A DNA stretch of 64,000 nucleotides from Loxodes magnus. Lineage: Eukaryota; Ciliophora; Karyorelictea; Loxodida; Loxodidae. The stretch is from contig CAMPDV010000837.1 of NCBI GenBank assembly GCA_946699065.1, forward strand, positions 108,022 to 172,021, read 5' to 3'. The position numbers and the translations under genes are program-made. Each line of letters opens with the position of its first letter. The stretch's first letter is position 1. The notes beneath the pieces are model-generated. The model searched no databases. It saw nothing but the letters and a program-made list of their open reading frames with translations, and was not told where the DNA came from. This document shows, piece after piece, positions 1-25,100 of this stretch.

Positions 1-919
1 CATAACTAGTGTGACCACTCATGGTCTTACAGCTACTGTCTTGACGTCCCATAGTCTCATGTCTTATCTCAACTTCCCGATACGAAGAACTCTGAATCAC
101 TGGATATAGCCACAGCATATAAATAACTAGTGTGACCACTCATGGTCTTACAGCTACTGTCTTGACGTCCCATAGTCTCACCGTCTAATCATGACTTCCC
201 GATACGATGAACTCTGAATCACTGGATATAGCCACAGATAATACATAATTAGTGTGACCACTCATGGTCTTAAAGGTACCTGTCTTTACGTTCCATAGTC
301 TCACCGTCTTATCTCAACTTCCCGATACGATGAACTCTGAATCACTGGATATAGCCACAGCATATACAAAACTAGTGTGACCACTCATGGTCTTACAGCT
401 ACTGTCTTGACGTCCCATAGTCTCACCGTCTTATCTCAACTTCCCGATACGAAGAACTCTGAATCACTGGATATAGCCACAGCATATACATAACTAGTGT
501 GACCACTCATGGTCTTACAGCTACCTGTCTTGACGTCCCATAGTCTCACCGTCTAATCATGACTTCCCGATACGATGAACTCTGAATCACTGGATATAGC
601 CACAGCATATAAATAACTAGTGTGACCACTCATGGTCTTACAGCTACTGTCTTGACGTCCCATAGTCTCACCGTCTAATCATGACTTCCCGATACGATGA
701 ACTCTGAATCACTGGATATAGCCACAGCATATACATAACTAGTGTGACCACTCATGGTCTTAAAGGTACCTGTCTTGACGTCCCATAGTCTCACCGTCTA
801 ATCATGACTTCCCGATACGAAGAACTCTGAATCACTGGATATAGCCACAGCATATACATAACTAGTGTGACCACTCATGGTCTTACAGCTACTGTCTTGA
901 CGTCCCATAGTCTCATGTC

Positions 920-3960
<3,041 letters not shown>

Positions 3961-5439
3961 GCTACTGTCTTGACGTCCCATAGTCTCACCGTCTAATCAT
4001 GACTTCCCGATACGATGAACTCTGAATCACTGGATATAGCCACAGATAATACATAATTAGTGTGACCACTCATGGTCTTAAAGGTACCTGTCTTTACGTT
4101 CCATAGTCTCACCGTCTTATCTCAACTTCCCGATACGATGAACTCTGAATCACTGGATATAGCCACAGCATATACAAAACTAGTGTGACCACTCATTTTC
4201 TTACAGCTACTGTCTTGACGTCCCATAGTCTCACCGTCTTATCTCAACTTCCCGATACGAAGAACTCTGAATCACTGGATATAGCCACAGCATATACATA
4301 ACTAGTGTGACCACTCATGGTCTTACAGCTACCTGTCTTGACGTCCCATAGTCTCACCGTCTTATCTCAACTTCCCGATACGAAGAACTATGAATCACTG
4401 GATATAGCCACAGATCATACATAACTAGTGTGACCACTCATGGTCTTACAGCTACTGTCTTGACGTCCCATAGTCTCACCGTCTTATCTCAACTTCCCGA
4501 TACGATGAACTCTGAATCACTGGATATAGCCACAGCATATACATAACTAGTGTGACCACTCATGGTCTTACAGCTACCTGTCTTGACGTCCCATAGTCTC
4601 ACCGTCTTATCTCAACTTCCCGATACAATGAACTCTGAATCACTGGATATAGCCACAGCATATACATAACTAGTGTGACCACTCATGGTCTTACAGCTAC
4701 CTGTCTTGACGTCCCATAGTCTCACCGTCTAATAATAACTTTCCGATACGATGAACTCTGAATTACTGGATATAGCCACAGATCATACAAAACTAGTGTG
4801 ACCACTCATGGTCTTACAGGTACCTGTCTTGACGTCCCATAGTCTCACCGTCTAATCATGACTTCCCGATACGAAGAACTATGAATCACTGGATATAGCC
4901 ACAGATCATACATAACTAGTGTGACCACTCATTTTCTTACAGCTACTGTCTTGACGTCCCATAGTCTCACCGTCTTATCTCAACTTCCCGATACGATGAA
5001 CTCTGAATCACTGGATATAGCCACAGCATATACATAACTAGTGTGACCACTCATGGTCTTACAGCTACCTGTCTTGACGTCCCATAGTCTCACCGTCTAA
5101 TCATGACTTCCCGATACGATGAACTCTGAATCACTGGATATAGCCACAGCATATAAATAACTAGTGTGACCACTCATGGTCTTACAGCTACTGTCTTGAC
5201 GTTCCATAGTCTCACCGTCTTATCTCAACTTCCCGATACGATGAACTCTGAATCACTGGATATAGCCACAGATAATACATAATCTTTGTTACCACTCATT
5301 TTCTTACAGCTACTGTCTTGACGTCCCATAGTCTCACCGTCTTATCATGACTTCCCGATACGAAGAACTATGAATCACTGGATATAGCCACAGATCATAC
5401 ATAACTAGTGTGACCACTCATGGTCTTACAGCTACTGTC

Positions 5440-7889
5440 TTGACGTCCCATAATCTCACCGTCTAATCATAACTTCCCGATACAATGAACTCTGAATCAC
5501 TGGATATAGCCACAGATCATACATAACTAGTGTGACCACTCATGGTCTTACAGCTACCTGTCTTGACGTCCCATAGTCTCACCGTCTTATCTCAACTTCC
5601 CGATACAATGAACTCTGAATCACTGGATATAGCCACAGATCATACATAACTAGTGTGACCACTCATGGTCTTACAGCTACCTGTCTTGACGTCCCATAGT
5701 CTCACCGTCTTATCTCAACTTCCCGATACAATGAACTCTGAATCACTGGATATAGCCACAGCATATACATAACTAGTGTGACCACTCATGGTCTTACAGC
5801 TACCTGTCTTGACGTCCCATAGTCTCACCGTCTAATCATGACTTCCCGATACGATGAACTCTGAATCACTGGATATAGCCACAGCATATACATAACTAGT
5901 GTGACCACTCATGGTCTTACAGCTACCTGTCTTGACGTCCCATAGTCTCACCGTATAATCTCCACTTCCCGATACGATGAACTCTGAATCACTGGATATA
6001 GCCACAGATCATACATAACTAGTGTGACCACTCATGGTCTTACAGCTACCTGTCTTGACGTCCCATAATCTCACCGTCTAATCATGACTTCCCGATACGA
6101 TGAACTCTGAATCACTGGATATAGCCACAGATCATACATAACTAGTGTGACCACTCATGGTCTTACAGGTACCTGTCTTGACGTCCCATAGTCTCACCGT
6201 CTTATCTCAACTTCCCGATACAATGAACTCTGAATCACTGGATATAGCCACAGATCATACATAACTAGTGTGACCACTCATGGTCTTACAGCTACCTGTC
6301 TTGACGTCCCATAGTCTCACCGTCTAATCATGACTTCCCGATACAATGAACTCTGAATCACTGGATATAGCCACAGATCATACATAACTAGTGTGACCAC
6401 TCATGGTCTTACAGCTACCTGTCTTGACGTCCCATAATCTCACCGTCTAATCATAACTTCCCGATACAATGAACTCTGAATCACTGGATATAGCCACAGC
6501 ATATACATAACTAGTGTGACCACTCATGGTCTTACAGCTACCTGTCTTGACGTCCCATAGTCTCACCGTCTTATCTCAACTTCCCGATACAATGAACTCT
6601 GAATCACTGGATATAGCCACAGCATATACATAACTAGTGTGACCACTCATTTTCTTACAGCTACCTGTCTTGACGTCCCATAATCTCACCGTCTCATCTC
6701 TACTTCCCGATACAATGAACTCTGAATCACTGGATATAGCCACAGCATATACATAACTAGTGTGACCACTCATGGTCTTACAGCTACCTGTCTTGACTTC
6801 CCATAGTCTCACCGTCTTATCATGACTTCCCGATACAATGAACTCTGAATCACTGGATATAGCCACAGATCATACATAACTAGTGTGACCACTCATGGTC
6901 TTACAGCTACCTGTCTTGACGTCCCATAGTCTCACCGTCTTATCATGACTTCCCGATACGATGAACTCTGAATCACTGGATATAGCCACAGCATATACAT
7001 AACTAGTGTGACCACTCATGGTCTTACAGCTACCTGTCTTGACGTCCCATAGTCTCACCGTCTTATCTCAACTTCCCGATACAATGAACTCTGAATCACT
7101 GGATATAGCCACAGCATATACATAACTAGTGTGACCACTCATGGTCTTACAGCTACCTGTCTTGACGTCCCATAGTCTCACCGTCTAATAATAACTTTCC
7201 GATACGATGAACTCTGAATTACTGGATATAGCCACAGATCATACAAAACTAGTGTGACCACTCATTTTCTTACAGCTACCTGTCTTGACGTCCCATAATC
7301 TCACCGTCTAATCATAACTTCCCGATACAATGAACTCTGAATCACTGGATATAGCCACAGCATATACATAACTAGTGTGACCACTCATGGTCTTACAGGT
7401 ACCTGTCTTGACGTCCCATAGTCTCACCGTCTAATCATGACTTCCCGATACAATGAACTCTGAATCACTGGATATAGCCACAGATCATACATAACTAGTG
7501 TGACCACTCATGGTCTTACAGCTACCTGTCTTGACGTCCCATAGTCTCACCGTCTTATCATGACTTCCCGATACAATGAACTCTGAATCACTGGATATAG
7601 CCACAGCATATACATAACTAGTGTGACCACTCATGGTCTTACAGCTACCTGTCTTGACTTCCCATAGTCTCACCGTCTTATCATGACTTCCCGATACAAT
7701 GAACTCTGAATCACTGGATATAGCCACAGATCATACATAACTAGTGTGACCACTCATGGTCTTACAGCTACCTGTCTTGACGTCCCATAGTCTCACCGTC
7801 TTATCATGACTTCCCGATACAATGAACTCTGAATCACTGGATATAGCCACAGCATATACATAACTAGTGTGACCACTCATGGTCTTACA
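5440..7889 (-). pseudogene. Second frameshift-free WD40 run, 20 units
   Basis: The one-base-loss motif occurs at 5431 and next at 7890, 2459 bp apart, which is 20 units of 123 bp minus one base. All units between keep one minus-strand frame of about 815 codons. The frame is broken only by TGA at codons 22 and 38 and TAG at codon 40. Open pieces inside reach 96 codons (6576-6866). WE variants (GAA at codon 5) appear near 6795 and 7657. Like the run at 920-3960, it is either a set of disrupted blades or a long frame in a recoded gene. There is no independent start or end signal. Confidence 0.5.
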
Positions 7890-9872
7890 GCTACTGTCTT
7901 GACGTCCCATAGTCTCACCGTCTAATCATGACTTCCCGATACGAAGAACTATGAATCACTGGATATAGCCACAGATCATACATAACTAGTGTGACCACTC
8001 ATTTTCTTACAGCTACTGTCTTGACGTTCCATAGTCTCACCGTCTTATCTCAACTTCCCGATACGATGAACTCTGAATCACTGGATATAGCCACAGATAA
8101 TACATAATCTTTGTTACCACTCATGGTCTTACAGCTACCTGTCTTGACGTCCCATAGTCTCACCGTCTAATCATGACTTCCCGATACGATGAACTCTGAA
8201 TCACTGGATATAGCCACAGCATATAAATAACTAGTGTGACCACTCATGGTCTTACAGCTATCTGTCTTGACGTCCCATAGTCTCACCGTATTATCATGAC
8301 TTCCCGATACAATGAACTCTGAATCACTGGATATAGCCACAGCATATACATAACTAGTGTGACCACTCATTTTCTTACAGCTACTGTCTTGACGTCCCAT
8401 AGTCTCACCGTCTTATCATGACTTCCCGATACGAAGAACTATGAATCACTGGATATAGCCACAGATCATACATAACTAGTGTGACCACTCATGGTCTTAC
8501 AGCTACCTGTCTTGACGTCCCATAATCTCACCGTCTAATCATAACTTCCCGATACAATGAACTCTGAATCACTGGATATAGCCACAGATCATACATAACT
8601 AGTGTGACCACTCATGGTCTTACAGGTACCTGTCTTGACGTCCCATAGTCTCACCGTCTTATCTCAACTTCCCGATACAATGAACTCTGAATCACTGGAT
8701 ATAGCCACAGATCATACATAACTAGTGTGACCACTCATGGTCTTACAGCTACCTGTCTTGACGTCCCATAGTCTCACCGTCTTATCATGACTTCCCGATA
8801 CGATGAACTCTGAATCACTGGATATAGCCACAGCATATACATAACTAGTGTGACCACTCATGGTCTTACAGCTACCTGTCTTGACGTCCCATAGTCTCAC
8901 CGTCTTATCTCAACTTCCCGATACAATGAACTCTGAATCACTGGATATAGCCACAGCATATACATAACTAGTGTGACCACTCATGGTCTTACAGCTACCT
9001 GTCTTGACGTCCCATAGTCTCACCGTCTAATAATAACTTTCCGATACGATGAACTCTGAATTACTGGATATAGCCACAGATCATACAAAACTAGTGTGAC
9101 CTCTCATTTTCTTACAGCTACCTGTCTTGACGTCCCATAATCTCACCGTCTAATCATAACTTCCCGATACAATGAACTCTGAATCACTGGATATAGCCAC
9201 AGCATATACATAACTAGTGTGACCACTCATGGTCTTACAGGTACCTGTCTTGACGTCCCATAGTCTCACCGTCTTATCTCAACTTCCCGATACAATGAAC
9301 TCTGAATCACTGGATATAGCCACAGATCATACATAACTAGTGTGACCACTCATGGTCTTACAGCTACCTGTCTTGACGTCCCATAGTCTCACCGTCTTAT
9401 CATGACTTCCCGATACAATGAACTCTGAATCACTGGATATAGCCACAGCATATACATAACTAGTGTGACCACTCATGGTCTTACAGCTACCTGTCTTGAC
9501 TTCCCATAGTCTCACCGTCTTATCATGACTTCCCGATACGATGAACTCTGAATCACTGGATATAGCCACAGATCATACATAACTAGTGTGACCACTCATG
9601 GTCTTACAGCTACCTGTCTTGACGTCCCATAGTCTCACCGTCTTATCATGACTTCCCGATACAATGAACTCTGAATCACTGGATATAGCCACAGCATATA
9701 CATAACTAGTGTGACCACTCATGGTCTTACAGCTACTGTCTTGACGTCCCATAGTCTCACCGTCTAATCATGACTTCCCGATACGAAGAACTATGAATCA
9801 CTGGATATAGCCACAGATCATACATAACTAGTGTGACCACTCATTTTCTTACAGCTACTGTCTTGACGTCCC
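6830..9872 (-). repeat. Higher-order repeat, period 1842 bp (15 units)
   Basis: About 1.2 kb starting near 6830 recurs starting near 8672 with the same order of unit variants. Matching marks are the TAATAATAACTTTCC unit at 7187 and 9029, the WE unit, and the TAG31 unit at about 7948 and 9790. The offset of 1842 bp is 15 units minus three single-base losses. A further related copy of the TAATAATAACTTTCC unit lies at about 10748. This is the product of unequal exchange of multi-unit blocks. Confidence 0.8.
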
Positions 9873-11414
9873 ATAGTCTCACCGTCTAATAATAACTTCC
9901 CGATACGATGAACTCTGAATCACTGGATATAGCCACAGCATATACATAACTAGTGTGACCACTCATGGTCTTACAGCTACTGTCTTGACGTCCCATAGTC
10001 TCACCGTCTAATAATAACTTTCCGATACGATGAACTCTGAATTACTGGATATAGCCACAGATCATACAAAACTAGTGTGACCACTCATTTTCTTACAGCT
10101 ACCTGTCTTGACGTCCCATAATCTCACCGTCTAATCATAACTTCCCGATACGATGAACTCTGAATCACTGGATATAGCCACAGCATATACATAACTAGTG
10201 TGACCACTCATGGTCTTACAGGTACCTGTCTTGACGTCCCATAGTCTCACCGTCTAATCATGACTTCCCGATACAATGAACTCTGAATCACTGGATATAG
10301 CCACAGCATATACATAACTAGTGTGACCACTCATGGTCTTACAGCTACCTGTCTTGACGTCCCATAGTCTCACCGTCTTATCATGACTTCCCGATACAAT
10401 GAACTCTGAATCACTGGATATAGCCACAGCATATACATAACTAGTGTGACCACTCATGGTCTTACAGCTACCTGTCTTGACGTCCCATAGTCTCACCGTC
10501 TTATCTCAACTTCCCGATACGATGAACTCTGAATCACTGGATATAGCCACAGCATATACATAACTAGTGTGACCACTCATGGTCTTACAGCTACTGTCTT
10601 GACGTCCCATAGTCTCACCGTCTAATCTGCACTTCCCGATACAATGAACTCTGAATCACTGGATATAGCCACAGATCATACATAACTAGTGTGACCACTC
10701 ATGGTCTTACAGCTACCTGTCTTGACGTCCCATAGTCTCACCGTCTAATAATAACTTTCCGATACGATGAACTCTGAATTACTGGATATAGCCACAGATC
10801 ATACAAAACTAGTGTGACCACTCATTTTCTTACAGCTACCTGTCTTGACGTCCCATAATCTCACCGTCTAATCATAACTTCCCGATACAATGAACTCTGA
10901 ATCACTGGATATAGCCACAGCATATACATAACTAGTGTGACCACTCATGGTCTTACAGCTACCTGTCTTGACGTCCCATAGTCTCACCGTCTAATCATGA
11001 CTTCCCGATACAATGAACTCTGAATCACTGGATATAGCCACAGATCATACATAACTAGTGTGACCACTCATGGTCTTACAGCTACCTGTCTTGACGTCCC
11101 ATAGTCTAACCGTCTTATCATGACTTCCCGATACGATGAACTCTGAATCACTGGATATAGCCACAGCATATACATAACTAGTGTGACCACTCATGGTCTT
11201 ACAGCTACCTGTCTTGACGTCCCATAGTCTCACCGTCTTATCTCAACTTCCCGATACAATGAACTCTGAATCACTGGATATAGCCACAGCATATACATAA
11301 CTAGTGTGACCACTCATGGTCTTACAGCTACCTGTCTTGACGTCCCATAGTCTCACCGTCTAATAATAACTTCCCGATACGATGAACTCTGAATTACTGG
11401 ATATAGCCACAGAT

Positions 11415-11700
11415 CATCTATGACAAAAGCTACCTGTGACGTCCCATAATCTCACCGACTTCCCGATACAATGAACTCTGAATCACATAGCCACAGCATT
11501 ACATAACTAGTGTGACCACTCATGGTCTTACAGGTACCTGTCTTGACGTCCCATAGTCTCACGTCTTATCTCAACTTCCCGATACAATGAACTCTGAATC
11601 ACTGGATATAGCCACAGATCATACATAACTAGTGTGACCACTCATCAGCTACCTGTCTTGACGTCCCATAGTTCACCGTCTTATCTACTTCCCGATAATG
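11415..11700 (-). other. Patch of clustered small deletions in three consecutive units
   Basis: Across about 290 bp the repeat loses bases at many unrelated places. There is a large loss around 11417-11430, and shortened CTCACCG, GGATATAG and CATATACATA segments. CTCACGTC replaces CTCACCGTC near 11559, seven bases are missing before CAGCTACC near 11646, and further one- to three-base losses fall at 11671-11697. Nowhere else in 64 kb do indels of mixed size cluster like this. Flanks return at once to clean 123-bp units. The pattern looks more like uncorrected long-read or gap-filled sequence than biology, though local degeneration cannot be excluded. Confidence 0.8.
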
Positions 11701-12429
11701 AACTCTGAATCACTGGATATAGCCACAGCATATACATAACTAGTGTGACCACTCATGGTCTTACAGGTACCTGTCTTGACGTCCCATAGTCTCACCGTCT
11801 TATCTCAACTTCCCGATACAATGAACTCTGAATCACTGGATATAGCCACAGATCATACATAACTAGTGTGACCACTCATTTTCTTACAGCTACTGTCTTG
11901 ACGTCCCATAGTCTCACCGTCTTATCTCAACTTCCCGATACGATGAACTCTGAATCACTGGATATAGCCACAGCATATACATAACTAGTGTGACCACTCA
12001 TGGTCTTACAGCTACCTGTCTTGACGTCCCATAGTCTCACCGTCTTATCTCAACTTCCCGATACAATGAACTCTGAATCACTGGATATAGCCACAGCATA
12101 TACATAACTAGTGTGACCACTCATGGTCTTACAGCTACCTGTCTTGACGTCCCATAGTCTCACCGTCTAATAATAACTTTCCGATACGATGAACTCTGAA
12201 TTACTGGATATAGCCACAGATCATACAAAACTAGTGTGACCACTCATTTTCTTACAGCTACTGTCTTGACGTCCCATAGTCTCACCGTCTTATCATGACT
12301 TCCCGATACGATTAACTCTGAATCACTGGATATAGCCACAGATCATACATAACTAGTGTGACCACTCATGGTCTTACAGCTACCTGTCTTGACGTCCCAT
12401 AGTCTCACCGTCTAATCATGACTTCCCGA

Positions 12430-19500
<7,071 letters not shown>

Positions 19501-21594
19501 TACCTGTCTTGACGTCCCATAGTCTCACCGTCTTATCTCAACTTCCCGATACAATGAACTCTGAATCACTGGATATAGCCACAGCATATACATAACTAGT
19601 GTGACCACTCATGGTCTTACAGCTACCTGTCTTGACGTCCCATAGTCTCACCGTCTAATCATGACTTCCCGATACAATGAACTCTGAATCACTGGATATA
19701 GCCACAGATCATACATAACTAGTGTGACCACTCATGGTCTTACAGGTACCTGTCTTGACGTCCCATAGTCTCACCGTCTAATCATAACTTCCCGATACGA
19801 AGAACTCTGAATCACTGGATATAGCCACAGATCATACATAACTAGTGTGACCACTCATGGTCTTACAGGTACCTGTCTTGACGTCCCATAGTCTCACCGT
19901 CTTATCTCAACTTCCCGATACGATGAACTCTGAATCACTGGATATAGCCACAGATAATACATAATTAAAGTGACCACTCATGGTCTTATAGCTACCTGTC
20001 TTGACGTCCCATAGTCTCACCGTCTTATCTCAACTTCCCGATACGATGAACTCTGAATCACTGGATATAGCCACAGATCATACATAACTAGTGTGACCAC
20101 TCATTTTCTTACAGCTACTGTCTTGACGTCCCATAGTCTCACCGTCTTATCTCAACTTCCCGATACGATGAACTCTGAATCACTGGATATAGCCACAGCA
20201 TATACATAACTAGTGTGACCACTCATGGTCTTACAGCTACCTGTCTTGACGTCCCATAGTCTCACCGTCTAATCATGACTTCCCGATACGATGAACTCTG
20301 AATCACTGGATATAGCCACAGCATATAAATAACTAGTGTGACCACTCATGGTCTTACAGCTATCTGTCTTGACGTCCCATAGTCTCACCGTATTATCATG
20401 ACTTCCCGATACAATGAACTCTGAATCACTGGATATAGCCACAGCATATACATAACTAGTGTGACCACTCATTTTCTTACAGCTACTGTCTTGACGTCCC
20501 ATAGTCTCACCGTCTTATCATGACTTCCCGATACGAAGAACTCTGAATCACTGGATATAGCCACAGATCATACATAACTAGTGTGACCACTCATGGTCTT
20601 ACAGCTACCTGTCTTGACGTCCCATAGTCTCACCGTCTTATCTCAACTTCCCGATACAATGAACTCTGAATCACTGGATATAGCCACAGCATATACATAA
20701 CTAGTGTGACCACTCATGGTCTTACAGCTACCTGTCTTGACGTCCCATAGTCTCACCGTCTTATCTCAACTTCCCGATACGATGAACTCTGAATCACTGG
20801 ATATAGCCACAGATCATACATAACTAGTGTGACCACTCATGGTCTTACAGCTACTGTCTTGACGTCCCATAGTCTCACCGTCTTATCATGACTTCCCGAT
20901 ACAATGAACTCTGAATCACTGGATATAGCCACAGATCATACATAACTAGTGTGACCACTCATTTTCTTACAGCTACTGTCTTGACGTCCCATAGTCTCAC
21001 CGTCTTATCTCAACTTCCCGATACGATGAACTCTGAATCACTGGATATAGCCACAGCATATACATAACTAGTGTGACCACTCATGGTCTTACAGCTACCT
21101 GTCTTGACGTCCCATAGTCTCACCGTCTTATCTCAACTTCCCGATACAATGAACTCTGAATCACTGGATATAGCCACAGCATATACATAACTAGTGTGAC
21201 CACTCATGGTCTTACAGCTACCTGTCTTGACGTCCCATAGTCTCACCGTCTAATAATAACTTTCCGATACGATGAACTCTGAATTACTGGATATAGCCAC
21301 AGATCATACAAAACTAGTGTGACCACTCATTTTCTTACAGCTACTGTCTTGACGTCCCATAGTCTCACCGTCTTATCATGACTTCCCGATACGATTAACT
21401 CTGAATCACTGGATATAGCCACAGATCATACATAACTAGTGTGACCACTCATGGTCTTACAGCTACCTGTCTTGACGTCCCATAGTCTCACCGTCTAATC
21501 ATGACTTCCCGATACGAAGAACTCTGAATCACTGGATATAGCCACAGCATATAAATAACTAGTGTGACCACTCATGGTCTTACAGCTATCTGTC

Positions 21595-21640
21595 TTGACG
21601 TCCCATAGTCCCTGTCTTGACGTCCCATAGTCTCACCGTC
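21595..21640 (-). other. Out-of-register unit junction (24-bp partial unit)
   Basis: The segment CTGTCTTGACGTCCCATAGTC occurs twice in direct succession here, so one unit is reduced to about 24 bp. On the high-coordinate side the sequence follows the 24.4-kb type block, and on the low side it follows the 12.3-12.6-kb type block with the ATTAAC (E-L-I-V) unit at about 21391. This is the only clear break of the 122/123-bp register outside the 11.4-kb patch. It marks an illegitimate exchange between misaligned units or an assembly join. Confidence 0.8.
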
Positions 21641-22149
21641 TTATCTCTACTTCCCGATACGATGAACTCTGAATCACTGGATATAGCCACAGATCATACA
21701 TAATTAGTGTGACCACTCATGGTCTTACAGGTACCTGTCTTGACGTCCCATAGTCTCACCGTCTTATCTCAACTTCCCGATACGAAGAACTCTGAATCAC
21801 TGGATATAGCCACAGCATATACATAACTAGTGTGACCACTCATGGTCTTACAGCTACCTGTCTTGACGTCCCATAGTCTCACCGTCTTATCTCAACTTCC
21901 CGATACGAAGAACTCTGAATCACTGGATATAGCCACAGCATATACATAACTAGTGTGACCACTCATGGTCTTACAGCTACTGTCTTGACGTCCCATAGTC
22001 TCACCGTCTTATCATGACTTCCCGATACGATGAACTCTGAATCACTGGATATAGCCACAGCATATACATAACTAGTGTGACCACTCATGGTCTTACAGCT
22101 ACCTGTCTTGACGTCCCATAGTCTCACCGTCTAATCATGACTTCCCGAT

Positions 22150-25100
22150 ACGAAGAACTCTGAATCACTGGATATAGCCACAGCATATAAATAACTAGTG
22201 TGACCACTCATGGTCTTACAGCTATCTGTCTTGACGTCCCATAGTCTCACCGTCTTATCATGACTTCCCGATACGAAGAACTCTGAATCACTGGATATAG
22301 CCACAGCATATACATAACTAGTGTGACCACTCATGGTCTTACAGCTACTGTCTTGACGTCCCATAGTCTCACCGTCTTATCATGACTTCCCGATACGATG
22401 AACTCTGAATCACTGGATATAGCCACAGCATATACATAACTAGTGTGACCACTCATGGTCTTACAGCTACCTGTCTTGACGTCCCATAGTCTCACCGTCT
22501 TATCTCTACTTCCCGATACGATGAACTCTGAATCACTGGATATAGCCACAGATCATACATAATTAGTGTGACCACTCATGGTCTTACAGGTACCTGTCTT
22601 GACGTCCCATAGTCTCACCGTCTTATCTCAACTTCCCGATACGAAGAACTCTGAATCACTGGATATAGCCACAGCATATACATAACTAGTGTGACCACTC
22701 ATGGTCTTACAGCTACCTGTCTTGACGTCCCATAGTCTCACCGTCTTATCTCAACTTCCCGATACGAAGAACTCTGAATCACTGGATATAGCCACAGCAT
22801 ATACATAACTAGTGTGACCACTCATGGTCTTACAGCTACTGTCTTGACGTCCCATAGTCTCACCGTCTTATCATGACTTCCCGATACGATGAACTCTGAA
22901 TCACTGGATATAGCCACAGCATATACATAACTAGTGTGACCACTCATGGTCTTACAGCTACCTGTCTTGACGTCCCATAGTCTCACCGTCTTATCATGAC
23001 TTCCCGATACAATGAACTCTGAATCACTGGATATAGCCACAGATCATACATAACTAGTGTGACCACTCATGGTCTTACAGCTACTGTCTTGACGTCCCAT
23101 AGTCTCACCGTCTTATCTCAACTTCCCGATACAATGAACTCTGAATCACTGGATATAGCCACAGATCATACATAACTAGTGTGACCACTCATTTTCTTAC
23201 AGCTACTGTCTTGACGTCCCATAGTCTCACCGTCTTATCTCAACTTCCCGATACGATGAACTCTGAATCACTGGATATAGCCACAGCATATACATAACTA
23301 GTGTGACCACTCATGGTCTTACAGCTACCTGTCTTGACGTCCCATAGTCTCACCGTCTTATCTCAACTTCCCGATACAATGAACTCTGAATCACTGGATA
23401 TAGCCACAGCATATACATAACTAGTGTGACCACTCATGGTCTTACAGCTACCTGTCTTGACGTCCCATAGTCTCACCGTCTAATAATAACTTTCCGATAC
23501 GATGAACTCTGAATTACTGAATATAGCCACAGATCATACAAAACTAGTGTGACCACTCATTTTCTTACAGCTACCTGTCTTGACGTCCCATAGTCTCACC
23601 GTCTTATCTCAACTTCCCGATACGAAGAACTCTGAATCACTGGATATAGCCACAGCATATACATAACTAGTGTGACCACTCATGGTCTTACAGCTACCTG
23701 TCTTGACGTCCCATAGTCTCACCGTCTAATCATGACTTCCCGATACAATGAACTCTGAATCACTGGATATAGCCACAGATCATACATAACTAGTGTGACC
23801 ACTCATGGTCTTACAGGTACCTGTCTTGACGTCCCATAGTCTCACCGTCTAATCATAACTTCCCGATACGAAGAACTCTGAATCACTGGATATAGCCACA
23901 GATCATACATAACTAGTGTGACCACTCATGGTCTTACAGGTACCTGTCTTGACGTCCCATAGTCTCACCGTCTTATCTCAACTTCCCGATACGATGAACT
24001 CTGAATCACTGGATATAGCCACAGATAATACATAATTAGTGTGACCACTCATGGTCTTATAGCTACCTGTCTTGACGTCCCATAGTCTCACCGTCTTATC
24101 ATGACTTCCCGATACAATGAACTCTGAATCACTGGATATAGCCACAGATCATACATAACTAGTGTGACCACTCATTTTCTTACAGCTACTGTCTTGACGT
24201 CCCATAGTCTCACCGTCTTATCTCAACTTCCCGATACGAAGAACTCTGAATCACTGGATATAGCCACAGCATATACATAACTAGTGTGACCACTCATGGT
24301 CTTACAGCTACCTGTCTTGACGTCCCATAGTCTCACCGTCTTATCTCAACTTCCCGATACGAAGAACTCTGAATCACTGGATATAGCCACAGCATATACA
24401 TAACTAGTGTGACCACTCATGGTCTTACAGCTACCTGTCTTGACGTCCCATAGTCTCACCGTCTTATCTCTACTTCCCGATACGATGAACTCTGAATCAC
24501 TGGATATAGCCACAGATCATACATAACTAGTGTGACCACTCATGGTCTTACAGCTACCTGTCTTGACGTCCCATAGTCTCACCGTCTTATCTCAACTTCC
24601 CGATACGAAGAACTCTGAATCACTGGATATAGCCACAGCATATACATAACTAGTGTGACCACTCATGGTCTTACAGCTATCTGTCTTGACGTCCCATAGT
24701 CTCACCGTCTTATCATGACTTCCCGATACGAAGAACTCTGAATCACTGGATATAGCCACAGCATATACATAACTAGTGTGACCACTCATGGTCTTACAGC
24801 TACTGTCTTGACGTCCCATAGTCTCACCGTCTTATCATGACTTCCCGATACGATGAACTCTGAATCACTGGATATAGCCACAGCATATACATAACTAGTG
24901 TGACCACTCATGGTCTTACAGCTACCTGTCTTGACGTCCCATAGTCTCACCGTCTTATCTCTACTTCCCGATACGATGAACTCTGAATCACTGGATATAG
25001 CCACAGATCATACATAATTAGTGTGACCACTCATGGTCTTACAGGTACCTGTCTTGACGTCCCATAGTCTCACCGTCTTATCTCAACTTCCCGATACGAA

